Shown: positions 34,255 through 42,479 of the stretch, in pieces | Layout of the letters: the number at the start of each line of letters is the position of its first letter | How positions within the stretch are numbered: position 1 is the stretch's first letter | Source: Saprospiraceae bacterium | GTDB lineage: Bacteria > Bacteroidota > Bacteroidia > Chitinophagales > Saprospiraceae | NCBI GenBank assembly: GCA_019638385.1 | Contig: JAHBTW010000008.1 | Coordinates: 62,001 to 126,000, forward strand | DNA length: 64,000 nt | Direction: 5' to 3' | Made by a program: the position numbers and the translations under genes | Notes under the pieces: generated by a model | What the model saw: the letters and a program-made list of their open reading frames with translations, nothing else | What the model was told of the DNA's origin: nothing | Database searches by the model: none

Positions 34255-35442
34255 TCAAAACAACCCATCCGGTTCTAATGCCAGAAACTCTTTCCAGGGC
34301 AGGCCGGTATCTCCCACAAGCAGCAGGCGATCCGGCTTGTAAAGCGTTTGGAAAGTATGCATGCCGGCGCCTTTGCTTGCAGAAGCGACGCTCTTGACCT
34401 CAATGGCAATGACTTTGCCTCGCTTTTCCAGCACAAAGTCCACCTCATAAGAGCGCTCCCGCCAGTAGTACAGGTTATATCCATACGTCAGAGCACTATT
34501 GAGCAGGTGCGCTCCAATGGCTGACTCTACCCAGCGCCCCCATACGTCTTGCTGCCTGATCTGTGCAAAGGTTTCGTTGCGCTGAATGCTAAGGAGCGCC
34601 GTATTATGTACCTGCAGTTTTGGACTGGATGCCCGCGCAGCAACCGGGCTGCCGGTGAATTTTTCCAATCCCGACAGCAATCCCGCCTGGCCTAATAAAT
34701 GAAGATAAGTTGCCAAAGTAGTGGTGTTGCCGCTATCCTGTAGCTGCCCCAACATTTTGTTGTACGAAAGCACCTGACCGGAGAAGAGGCAGCCCAATTC
34801 AAATACTTGCCGCAACAAAGCTGGTTTGTCCACGCGGGTTAGCATCAGTATGTCTTTGGAAATGCTCGTTTCCACCAAAGACTCCAGGATATAGCGCTTC
34901 CAGCGTTCTTCGTCCTCCGCTAATTCCGCAGCGCCGGGATACCCCCCATACCACACAAATCGTTCGGCATCCCAACCGAATGCCGCTTGCATCTCCGAAA
35001 ATGACCAGTGCCCGATATAGGTGAGTTCGAACCGCCCGGCGAGGGATTCTGTCAAGCCTTGTTGCAACAACAACCGTGAAGAACCGAGCAGGATCACCTT
35101 CAGGTTGCGTCCCAGATGGGTATCTTCATCCCAAAGACGTTTCACGGTTTCACTCCAATTGGGCACTTTTTGTATCTCATCAATGATGAGCATGAATTCC
35201 AGGGCGCCGGCCTGCTGCTGCCGGATTCGGGCCGTTTCCCACTGTTGCTCTATCCACACGGTGCCGGCCATGGCTACGGCATCTGCGGCGGCGTAGTGGG
35301 AGGCCATGGCCAACTTGCCTGTTAATTGCTGCGCTATGGTGGTTTTTCCTACCTGTCTGGGCCCGGCTAGTACTTGTATAAACCGGCGCTTTTCCTGCAT
35401 TCGCCGGACAAGAAGGGGAAGTTGTGTTCGCTCGTATTGCAT
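34255..35442 (-). CDS. DUF4143-type AAA ATPase, second copy
   Basis: A 395-residue P-loop ATPase with Walker A GPRQVGKTT, Walker B LMLIIDEIQK, LLGSSRLLLQQGL and a DUF4143 C-terminus with YEVDFVLEKRGKVIAIEVKS, a PD-(D/E)XK-like signature. It is only distantly similar to the copy at 1096-2262. The ATG at 35442 is preferred over a TTG at 35451. The gene interrupts an otherwise logical operon of ABC ATPase, permease/peptidase and membrane protein, so it is probably an insertion. Confidence 0.88.
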   Translation of the reverse strand: MQYERTQLPLLVRRMQEKRRFIQVLAGPRQVGKTTIAQQLTGKLAMASHYAAADAVAMAGTVWIEQQWETARIRQQQAGALEFMLIIDEIQKVPNWSETVKRLWDEDTHLGRNLKVILLGSSRLLLQQGLTESLAGRFELTYIGHWSFSEMQAAFGWDAERFVWYGGYPGAAELAEDEERWKRYILESLVETSISKDILMLTRVDKPALLRQVFELGCLFSGQVLSYNKMLGQLQDSGNTTTLATYLHLLGQAGLLSGLEKFTGSPVAARASSPKLQVHNTALLSIQRNETFAQIRQQDVWGRWVESAIGAHLLNSALTYGYNLYYWRERSYEVDFVLEKRGKVIAIEVKSVASASKGAGMHTFQTLYKPDRLLLVGDTGLPWKEFLALEPDGLF

Positions 35443-35454
35443 TTCACTCAATTT

Positions 35455-35504
35455 ATTGTGTAAAATTACTCAATACTCCGAGAATTTTTACTCAATAGAC
35501 TGAG
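35455..35504. promoter_or_regulatory. Palindrome and repeated ACTCAATA motifs upstream of the DUF4143 gene
   Basis: ATTGTGTAAAATTACTCAAT (35455-35474) is symmetric except for one pair. ACTCAATA followed by a similar tail recurs at 35468-35482 and 35490-35504, 22 bases apart (two helical turns), and the second copy covers the stop of the ABC ATPase gene. This suggests cooperative binding of a regulator. Confidence 0.4.
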
Positions 35505-36381
35505 GATTTTGTATCTCGCCGTTCATGATCTTCGCAAAAAATACGTCCTCCAGGTCTGCTTCTACCGGACGGAACCCCTCGCCGGGGTCGTCATTGCTCA
35601 GAATGTGGATGATGGGCTTGCCGGCCACCAACTTGCCGGAAATGACCTGATACTGTTGTTGATAGCCCTCCATTTCCGCTTTGGAGATGGATTTCTCCCA
35701 TACTTTTCCGCGCAATTGCTCCAGCGCAGCGTCGGGCGCTCCGGCGTATTGTACCTGCCCGTTGTGGATGATAGCCATGTTGGAGCACAACTCTTTCACG
35801 TCCTCCACGATGTGGGTGCTGAGAATGACGATGACGTTTTCGCCTATTTCGGAAAGGAGGTTGTAAAAGCGATTGCGCTCGCCGGGGTCGAGGCCGGCGG
35901 TGGGTTCGTCCACGATGATGAGGCGCGGGTCGCCGAGCAGTGCCTGCGCAATGCCGAAGCGCTGCCGCATGCCGCCGGAGTAAGAAGCGACCGCTTTTTT
36001 GCGATGATCCCACAGGTTGACGCGCTGTAGGAGGGCATTGACCACCTCTTTGCGCTGCCCGGCCGGGATGCCTTTGAGCACGGCTAAGTGATCGAGCATT
36101 TCCGTTGCGCTGATGCGGGCATATACGCCGAATTCCTGCGGCAGGTAGCCGAGGGTGCGGCGAACGGCTTCTTTGTCGCTCAATACATCTATATCGCCGA
36201 GGGTGGCCGTACCGCTGTCGGCTGTTTGCAGGGTGGCGAGGGTGCGCATGAGGGTGCTTTTGCCGGCGCCGTTGGGGCCGAGCAAGCCATACATGCCCGT
36301 AGGAATATCGAGTGAAACATCTTGTAAGGCTTTTACGCCGTTGGAATAGGTTTTGGAGAGGTTGCGAATGGTCAGTTGCAT
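35488..36381 (-). CDS. ABC transporter ATP-binding protein
   Basis: A 297-residue ATPase of the ABC-2/CcmA type. Walker A GPNGAGKS (about 34-41), Q-loop LPQEFGVY, signature YSGGMRQR, Walker B RLIIVDEPTAGLDP and the switch His in STHIVED are all present. It probably powers the permease/M1 fusion at 30610-34197, from which it is now separated by the DUF4143 gene. Its last codons overlap the repeated motif upstream of that gene. Confidence 0.94.
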   Translation of the reverse strand: MQLTIRNLSKTYSNGVKALQDVSLDIPTGMYGLLGPNGAGKSTLMRTLATLQTADSGTATLGDIDVLSDKEAVRRTLGYLPQEFGVYARISATEMLDHLAVLKGIPAGQRKEVVNALLQRVNLWDHRKKAVASYSGGMRQRFGIAQALLGDPRLIIVDEPTAGLDPGERNRFYNLLSEIGENVIVILSTHIVEDVKELCSNMAIIHNGQVQYAGAPDAALEQLRGKVWEKSISKAEMEGYQQQYQVISGKLVAGKPIIHILSNDDPGEGFRPVEADLEDVFFAKIMNGEIQNPQSIE

Positions 36382-36497
36382 ATAGTTTCAGGCTTGGTGA
36401 GAAAAAGGGCGCACAAATGCAGCGCTAAGATGAGAAAAGCGATGCGTAAATCACCGAAGCCATTCGATAAAAAGGGAGAAATACGGGATGGAATTAC

Positions 36498-37052
36498 CTA
36501 CGCCCGCTCCAGATAGTAGTCGGCATACATTTTTTGCAACTTCTTACGAGCGAAGAAAATGCGGCTTTTGATGGTGCCGAGCGGAGAGCCGAGTTCTTCT
36601 GCAATTTCTTCATACTTATAGCCTTCGTAGGCCATCATGAAGGGCTTGCGAAAATCTTCGGGGAGGGTGTTCACCATACCGAGCAGTTCGATGAACGTAA
36701 TGTCCGATTCGCCTTCGTTGCCGGTGCTGTTGTCGCCCGAATTAATGTAGTAGTTATTGGGGGTTTGGTCTATGATGAGATTACGGCGTACGCGCTTGCG
36801 GTAGTTGTTGATGAAGATATTGCGCATGATCGTCACCGCCCAGGCTTTAAAATTGGTGCCCTGAATGTATTTCTCCGAGTTGGTGATGATGCGCATGGTG
36901 GTATCCTGATACAAGTCTTCCGCATCCATCTCGTTTCCAGTTAGTTTCAATGCGAAAGCCCTGAGCGTTTGGTTAATACGTTCCAACTGCTCAGGAATTT
37001 TATGTTGTATAGCTAAAGATACAGAAGGCGATTTAACAAGTTCGAGAGACAT
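36498..37052 (-). CDS. ECF-type RNA polymerase sigma factor
   Basis: A 184-residue sigma-70 family protein. Region 2 has TGNEMDAEDLYQDTTMRII and KAWAVTIMRNIFINNYRKR; region 4 has LPEDFRKPFMMAYEGYKYEEIAEELGSPLGTIKSRIFFARKKL. This form is conserved and single-copy in many Bacteroidota, and no anti-sigma gene is adjacent. The ATG at 37052 follows a clear promoter; a longer reading from 37082 would begin inside the promoter. Confidence 0.95.
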   Translation of the reverse strand: MSLELVKSPSVSLAIQHKIPEQLERINQTLRAFALKLTGNEMDAEDLYQDTTMRIITNSEKYIQGTNFKAWAVTIMRNIFINNYRKRVRRNLIIDQTPNNYYINSGDNSTGNEGESDITFIELLGMVNTLPEDFRKPFMMAYEGYKYEEIAEELGSPLGTIKSRIFFARKKLQKMYADYYLERA

Positions 37053-37053
37053 C

Positions 37054-37102
37054 TTTTGTAAGATTTGTTTACAAAAATACAACCCTAACGCGAATTATGC
37101 AA
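37054..37102 (-). promoter_or_regulatory. Promoter and inverted repeat of the ECF sigma gene
   Basis: On the minus strand TTG (37100-37102), 20 bases and TATTTTTG (37072-37079) form the promoter. TTTTGTAA (37054-37061) and TTACAAAA (37069-37076) are perfect 8-base arms around 7 bases, covering the whole short leader and part of the -7 box. It may be an operator or an mRNA hairpin next to the start codon. Confidence 0.6.
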
Positions 37103-37281
37103 AAATTTTTTTCTATTTAGACCTATTTTTAGCAAAAAAGTATCAACACAGACATATTGCGCACGGCAAAAAGAAAAAATGTTAAAAACCTTAACAAAGA
37201 TAAACCAAGATCAGTTAGAAATTGTATTGTAGGGTAATTATTCATAGTTACAAACCGCGCTTTCGTCGAAAAAATAGTCAC

Positions 37282-37800
37282 ATGACCGCACCGCAACAAT
37301 GGATTGACAATAACGGACCGCAGCCGGCCATGTATTTGCACCAAAACATCCGGGCTTTGAGAAAGAAGCTCAGCCTGAGCCAGGAAGAGCTCGCCTTACG
37401 CGTCGGCCTCAATCGCGGCAACATCGCCTCCTACGAAAACGGCACAGCCGAACCCCGTATCTGCAATCTGCTCAAACTCTCTTATATATTTAACGTACCC
37501 GTCACCGACCTCACTCACAAAGACCTCAGCGCTGAAAAAGGCGCCATTGAAATTCCCGCCGACTCAAACGGCCTCCAGTCGCATGAGCCGGATGTATTGA
37601 AGTACTTCCACGACCGCGCCGACGAAATTGCTCAGGTTATTCATAGCCTTCATACCTGTTTTCAATTCAAACTCAAATCATTACCCGAATCTTCGCCGGA
37701 GATACAAGCCATTCAGGTTCACTTTGAGCAACTGCGGGAGGCATCCCAGTCGCTCATCGAAGATCACCGTGCGCTGTTGGATTTTGTAAAACGATTGTAA
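37282..37800 (+). CDS. XRE-family helix-turn-helix regulator
   Basis: A 172-residue protein. Residues about 15-75 form a Cro/C1 HTH domain (LHQNIRALRKKLSLSQEELALRVGLNRGNIASYENGTAEP). The C-terminal helical part (about 100-172) probably mediates dimerisation. The ATG at 37282 is preferred over an upstream reading from 37222 because the upstream residues do not look like protein and the HTH would be displaced from the N-terminus. The regulated genes are unknown. Confidence 0.88.
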   Translation: MTAPQQWIDNNGPQPAMYLHQNIRALRKKLSLSQEELALRVGLNRGNIASYENGTAEPRICNLLKLSYIFNVPVTDLTHKDLSAEKGAIEIPADSNGLQSHEPDVLKYFHDRADEIAQVIHSLHTCFQFKLKSLPESSPEIQAIQVHFEQLREASQSLIEDHRALLDFVKRL

Positions 37801-37890
37801 TAATTTTTGCTGCAAAGCCCAACATTTTCTCCTGCATTTCGTATATGACTTTTGAATATTGGTATTTGTAATCCCTAAACAGCAGAAGAA

Positions 37891-38766
37891 ATGCCTCGTT
37901 GGACCCCCCTTCTGCCGATGCTCGTAGCGAGCTTGTCGGTATCCGCTCTGCACGCTGACGTGCAATTTGTCAACCGTCCTTTGTCGGTTGTAAAGGAAAT
38001 GGCTGCCCGTGAAGGAAAGCTGTATTTCGTACATTTTACAGCGCAATGGTGTATGCCTTGCCGCTGGATGGACGAAAATACCTTCTCGGATCCGGCAGTT
38101 TCCGGGTATGCAAAGGACCATTACCTCGCCGTAAAAATGGACATTGATGATCCGTACGGATTGCGGGTCAAAGAGGAATTCGGTGTAAAAATCCTTCCTA
38201 CTATACTGATTTTCAACTCAAAAGGCGAGTTGTTGGAGCGCAGGGAGTACTCTCTGGGAGCGGAGCCTTTTTTATCGCTGCTGCAACAACACAATCAGCC
38301 CCGGCACAGAGACCGTATTCATCCTGCGAATGGGCACGATGCCGGCCATACGATGCCGCCTGTCGTTCCGGCAGCGCCGCAGGAGACTATTGCGCCCGGC
38401 GTTTTATCGCGCCCGGCCCTTATTCCCTACGAAGAGGCGCCAACGCAGGCACAGCCGGACATTAAGCCTGCCGTCGCCTACAGTTCGGCGCCGGTGGCTT
38501 CCGTGCAGTACATGCAGCAGGCGGAGGTCCCGTTCACGGTACAAACCGGCGTTTTTGGCGACTACGGCAATGCGCTCTCCGAGGTCACCCGTTTAGAGAA
38601 CCTGCTGCGCCGTCCGGTAAATCTCGCCGCAGTGCCGCAAAATGGAAAAACTGTTTATAAGATCACTATCGGCAATTTCAGCAGCCGCCAAACGGCTGAA
38701 GACTACAACGGCTATCTGAAAAGTAAATCCATCTCCGGCTTCGTTCGCTCCATGGATAGTTTCTGA
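37891..38766 (+). CDS. Exported thioredoxin-fold protein with a C-terminal SPOR domain
   Basis: A 291-residue protein with a signal peptide (to about residue 22), a thioredoxin-like domain (about 25-135) with the active site WCMPC (Cys-54, Cys-57) and the cis-Pro segment VKILPTILIF. A Pro/Ala-rich linker follows, then a SPOR domain (about 215-290, FTVQTGVFGDYGNALSEVTRL). SPOR domains bind denuded peptidoglycan at division sites, so the redox domain may be placed at the septum (inference). The fusion is uncommon. Confidence 0.88.
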   Translation: MPRWTPLLPMLVASLSVSALHADVQFVNRPLSVVKEMAAREGKLYFVHFTAQWCMPCRWMDENTFSDPAVSGYAKDHYLAVKMDIDDPYGLRVKEEFGVKILPTILIFNSKGELLERREYSLGAEPFLSLLQQHNQPRHRDRIHPANGHDAGHTMPPVVPAAPQETIAPGVLSRPALIPYEEAPTQAQPDIKPAVAYSSAPVASVQYMQQAEVPFTVQTGVFGDYGNALSEVTRLENLLRRPVNLAAVPQNGKTVYKITIGNFSSRQTAEDYNGYLKSKSISGFVRSMDSF

Positions 38767-38881
38767 ATGCACCCGGCACGAAGCGCAGCGCCCCTCCGCA
38801 CACCTCTCCGGCGCCTAACGAACCAAGGTCCCGGCGGGTGAACCCATACTGGTATCGGCTGTTTATTTCCAAAAAGGTTGT

Positions 38882-38889
38882 TAATTTTG
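38882..38889 (+). promoter_or_regulatory. -7 box of the carboxypeptidase-regulatory-like gene
   Basis: TAATTTTG, with CTG rather than TTG 20 bases upstream (38859-38861). The start codon lies 49 bases downstream. Confidence 0.4.
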
Positions 38890-38937
38890 ACCGGCAATCC
38901 AATTTTTGCCGTCTTATTGGAGATCAATCACAAAAAA

Positions 38938-39600
38938 ATGCCGAACATGACTAATACCGGTTTCCGGGCTATACTTGCCGCTTTCTTCTTCCTTCCGCTT
39001 GTCCTTTTGGCCCAAACCGGCAAGGATACTTCCTTGGTTCAGTTTACCGGCATCGTGCTCGACGGCAGTACCGAACAACTTTACCCGGTTCCTTACACCA
39101 ACATCCTCATCAAGGACAAAAACCGGGGCACTTACTCCGACCTGCGGGGCTTTTTCTCCATCGTAGTGCAAAAGGGCGATGTAATTGTCTTTTCTGCCAT
39201 CGGATACAAAGAGGTACAATACCGCATTCCCGGCGACTTGAAAGACGACCGCTACTCCATCGTGCAATTGATGACACAAGATACCATCAACCTGCCGGAA
39301 ACCGTAGTGTTTCCCTGGCCCAGCCGGGAGCATTTCAAGTTGGAATTTTTAGCAATGGATGTCACGCCGGAGTTGCAGGAGCGCGCCTCTGCCAATGTAG
39401 CCAACGAGGCTTTGCGCCGGATGCGAAACGACGTGCCCCGTGATCCGGCAGAGACCGCAGGGTACTATTTGCGTCAGCAATCCAACCAATACTACTCTAT
39501 CGGTCAGGCACCGCCTATGAATATCTTTAACGCCGCGGCCTGGAAGCGCTTCTTCGATGCCTGGAAACAGGGCGATTTCAAAAAGAAAGACAACAAGTAA
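38938..39600 (+). CDS. Exported carboxypeptidase-regulatory-like domain protein
   Basis: A 220-residue protein with a signal peptide (FRAILAAFFFLPLVLLAQ). The N-terminal half is a carboxypeptidase regulatory-like beta-sandwich (FTGIVLDGSTEQLYPVPYTNILIKDKNRG...VIVFSAIGYKEVQY), the fold that precedes SusC-type receptors, here without a receptor. The C-terminal half (RASANVANEALRRMRND) is helical. The start is ATG 38938 or ATG 38947. Function unknown; it probably resides in the periplasm. Confidence 0.8.
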   Translation: MPNMTNTGFRAILAAFFFLPLVLLAQTGKDTSLVQFTGIVLDGSTEQLYPVPYTNILIKDKNRGTYSDLRGFFSIVVQKGDVIVFSAIGYKEVQYRIPGDLKDDRYSIVQLMTQDTINLPETVVFPWPSREHFKLEFLAMDVTPELQERASANVANEALRRMRNDVPRDPAETAGYYLRQQSNQYYSIGQAPPMNIFNAAAWKRFFDAWKQGDFKKKDNK

Positions 39601-39687
39601 TCCTCCATTCACTTGTTTATATGCATGTACCGGATACCGGCACGAAGCCATTCGTGCAATCTTTTTGTAAATTTTTTGTTTTAAACA

Positions 39688-39718
39688 TTGACAAATAAAA
39701 ACAATTCATGTATCTTTG
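39688..39718 (+). promoter_or_regulatory. Promoter of the antirepressor-like gene
   Basis: TTG (39688-39690), 20 bases and TATCTTTG (39711-39718) match the consensus exactly. Confidence 0.7.
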
Positions 39719-39749
39719 CTTCGTATTGTGAACCAAATCATATAGAAGC

Positions 39750-40556
39750 ATGGAAATTCAAGTGCTCATTAGTAAAAAAGGAACAAAGGTCGTGACGGCT
39801 ACTCAACTCCATCAGGCGTTGGAATTGCCCCATCAGCACTACCCCGTCAATGTGCGCAAGTGGATCAAGGATGTCTATAATTTTCAGGACGGCATTCGTC
39901 GGCCTGTTGCCATGAAGGACTATGGCGTGCGCAAATGGAAAGACAATCCCATCGTAGAAGATTACTATCTCACCATAGAAATGGCCAAACACATTGCACT
40001 GCATTCGCGCAGCCGGGTGAAAATGGCCATTTCCCGCCAATTGGTTGCTCATGAAGACGTCCTGGAGCAGGGCGATCTTCTTACGAAAGAACAGGTATTG
40101 GCAGTACTTGACCTCACCAAAGCAATGGGTTTGGTTTCCTGTCAGGATGCCTGCGAACGCCGGCATCTGGAAACCTACGAGCAACGCAATGGCGGCCGGG
40201 CTACCGATTGGTGGCAATATCGCTCGGAAGTACTCGGCTATTCGGTAGATGCTCTGCGGGAGCGCCTGCGCAAAAGTGGTTTGAAAGTGAATGGAAAAAA
40301 CCGGAAGCAATTGCTCATGCGCAGCGATAAACACGAGCTGGTTCGCACTGCCGTTATTGACCTTTTCATGTCAATGGGCAAACGCGAAAGCTACGCCCGT
40401 GTTATGGGCGATTTGGCAAAAGTATTTGCAAAGGAATTGAATGTAGAAATATTTGATGATCGGGACGATGCGCTCGCGTTGGCGCCTGCCGTCAATCCCA
40501 CTGTGGTGGAGGAAGTGAAAGCAGGCGCGAAAGGAGCTGTATTGAGCTGTTGGTAG
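39750..40556 (+). CDS. Phage antirepressor-like protein (AntA/AntB N-terminal type)
   Basis: A 268-residue protein. The N-terminus (VTATQLHQALELPHQHYPVNVRKWI, then YYLTIEMAKHIAL) resembles the AntA/AntB antirepressor domain of phages. The C-terminal half (about 120-268) is helical and without a known motif. No other phage genes are nearby. It has a strong promoter of its own, and relatives occur as chromosomal genes in Bacteroidota, so it may be a domesticated regulator. The convergent gene ends 20 bases downstream. Confidence 0.7.
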   Translation: MEIQVLISKKGTKVVTATQLHQALELPHQHYPVNVRKWIKDVYNFQDGIRRPVAMKDYGVRKWKDNPIVEDYYLTIEMAKHIALHSRSRVKMAISRQLVAHEDVLEQGDLLTKEQVLAVLDLTKAMGLVSCQDACERRHLETYEQRNGGRATDWWQYRSEVLGYSVDALRERLRKSGLKVNGKNRKQLLMRSDKHELVRTAVIDLFMSMGKRESYARVMGDLAKVFAKELNVEIFDDRDDALALAPAVNPTVVEEVKAGAKGAVLSCW

Positions 40557-40575
40557 CGTAAGAAAGTGTTTATAA

Positions 40576-42210
40576 CTAACCGCCGGTCAAGTTGAAAGAA
40601 ACCCCGACGGCGTAGCCCAAACGATAAGCCGAGTCTGTTTTCAACAGTTCGGGTTGTGCCTCGAAGCGATCGCCGACGGAATAGCCGTTGGCCAGGCGGG
40701 GCACCTTGCCGCCGATGAGACCGGCACTGATGACGATGCGTTGGTTTGGGCCTAAGGCTAAGCTCGGCCCCAACGAAAAGGTAATGGCATCAAATCCGCC
40801 GCCGCCCGCTATGGGAATGCCGACCCCGACGGAGCCGCCCAATACCACCTCGCGACGGCTGAGCGGATGAAAATGAATATATGAACTGAGGTAGGGCGTG
40901 AAGGCATCTTTGTCGCTGCTTTGTATGAGCGAATCCCGCACAAAAAACGTTTGGGGCTGCTCAAAAAACTGACCAAACCCCAGCCCGATCCCCGCATTGA
41001 GTTGTATGCCGCCTACCACCGACACGGATATGGGCGCAATGGTTTTTGTGCTTGCCCCTTTGGCATAAGTCGAATCAACGGGGACAAAAGACAATTGCAA
41101 ATCCATTTTATCGCCGGATGCCGTTTGGCGGTGTACTTTGGAAAAAGTGTTGTCCATCAGCAGCAGGAAATCTGTGCGCAATGCTGCCAATTCCTGAGCA
41201 CTCATCGTTTTGATCTGGCTTATTTGAACTTCCAGCGCTTTGTTGGTACTCCGGTAAGCATTGAGTTGCTCCATGGCAGCCTTCCCCACATTTTTCGCTT
41301 CTTCGCGGAGCGTCTCGATTTTGCTTTCCGGAAAATCGTACCGGGGGTCATCAAAAGCGGTGGCGGCCAGATGGAGCATCCCTGTCTCTTCTGCATATAG
41401 GTTTACCCGATCTTCATAGCGACGGCGGAGTTCGGTGAGTTTGTTGCCGGAGTCGGCTATTTCCAACAATTCGTTGAGGGCTACTTTCCCGGGGGCCTCC
41501 TCTCCAAAAATATATACCATGTACTCCTGTGAAAGCTCCTTTATTTTGCGGGGTTCCAATTGGGGGTTGTAGCGCAGCCGGGTTACTTCGGTTGCCGCGA
41601 AGGTCTGAAAATTGAGTGTTTCCAATGCTGTTTCCATGTCCTTTTGCAAAGAAACGATGCTCTCGGCCCGGCGTTCTGTTTTCTGAAGAGCTTTATTAAA
41701 GGCGATGGCATGTTGCTCTATTTCCAACATGCGCGCACGCCGTTCTTTCTCTGCTGCGCTGAGCGCGGCATCGTACTCTTTGGGCGCCGTGCCCCATCCG
41801 AGTATCGGCCCCTTGTCATCGTCATCGGGCAGCTTGATAAAATTGCGCAACAACCCGGTGATACCGCTCAAACCGCCCAACGGGTTGCCTGCTCCGAAAA
41901 TCGCTTTGAGCGGATTGGCGCCATCCGGGAACGGCAGCAGGTTAGCGAGGTTGAGGGGGTTGCTCCGCACCACAGAGGTACCGGTCTGGGAGGTTTTGAC
42001 CTGAAGGTCGTACAGGTAGTTGTTGTAGTTTTCCACATGTAGCACTACCGCATCGCCTTTTCGCACTACGGGGCGGCTGACGGCTTTATCGGCCTGCATA
42101 AAGTAGAGCGAATCGGTGAAAGCATTGTAGTAAATGTGCAAGTCTTGCGCGGGGAGGTACTGAATTCCCACACCCGCAATGAAGAGCAGCAGAAGGGAGC
42201 GGCGTTGCAT
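40576..42210 (-). CDS. Exported protein of unknown function
   Basis: A 544-residue protein with a signal peptide (MQRRSLLLLFIAGVGIQYLPAQ). The N-terminal region is followed by a Gly/Asp-containing linker and a long helical, coiled-coil-prone middle (about 140-345, AEKERRARMLEIEQHAIAF). The C-terminal part (about 380-544) has alternating strands like an outer-membrane barrel and ends VSFNLTGG. No family recognised. It is divergent from the protease/CHASE2 cluster and may belong to the same envelope function (inference). Confidence 0.75.
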   Translation of the reverse strand: MQRRSLLLLFIAGVGIQYLPAQDLHIYYNAFTDSLYFMQADKAVSRPVVRKGDAVVLHVENYNNYLYDLQVKTSQTGTSVVRSNPLNLANLLPFPDGANPLKAIFGAGNPLGGLSGITGLLRNFIKLPDDDDKGPILGWGTAPKEYDAALSAAEKERRARMLEIEQHAIAFNKALQKTERRAESIVSLQKDMETALETLNFQTFAATEVTRLRYNPQLEPRKIKELSQEYMVYIFGEEAPGKVALNELLEIADSGNKLTELRRRYEDRVNLYAEETGMLHLAATAFDDPRYDFPESKIETLREEAKNVGKAAMEQLNAYRSTNKALEVQISQIKTMSAQELAALRTDFLLLMDNTFSKVHRQTASGDKMDLQLSFVPVDSTYAKGASTKTIAPISVSVVGGIQLNAGIGLGFGQFFEQPQTFFVRDSLIQSSDKDAFTPYLSSYIHFHPLSRREVVLGGSVGVGIPIAGGGGFDAITFSLGPSLALGPNQRIVISAGLIGGKVPRLANGYSVGDRFEAQPELLKTDSAYRLGYAVGVSFNLTGG

Positions 42211-42264
42211 GGTTGGCAGATTTGAAGTAAAGATAATGGATTCTCTATGGTTGTACCGGATTTC

Positions 42265-42294
42265 TTGTGGAAAGTGCCGGTATTGCTATATTTG
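42265..42294 (+). promoter_or_regulatory. Promoter of the protease/CHASE2/FecR cluster
   Basis: TTG (42265-42267), 19 bases and TATATTTG (42287-42294). The leader would be about 180 bases long. Confidence 0.55.
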
Positions 42295-42309
42295 ATACCG
42301 CTTCTAAAA

Positions 42310-42333
42310 GTTACCCGACAGCCTCCGGGTAAC
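42310..42333 (+). other. Hairpin in the leader of the protease/CHASE2 cluster
   Basis: GTTACCCG (42310-42317) pairs perfectly with CGGGTAAC (42326-42333) around an 8-base loop, about 10 bases after the predicted transcription start. No poly-T tract follows, so it is more likely an mRNA structure than a terminator. Confidence 0.4.
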
Positions 42334-42479
42334 CTCAGGCGGCATTGCCAAATAGATACGAATGGGAATGCGTGCGAATCTATGTTGAAAATAAATCTGC
42401 CGGTTTCCCGCTTTTTTTTACAAAAAATTCGAGATTTATGGCAAGTTCATCTCCTTCACCTACCTCAAACCTGTTCAAA

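Noticed and set aside
39750..40556. Part of a prophage
   Set aside because: Only the antirepressor-like gene suggests phage; neighbouring genes are chromosomal envelope genes with no structural or integrase genes.
42345..42479. Upstream extension of protease copy A
   Set aside because: The extra residues show no protein character and would hide the signal peptide beginning at 42480.
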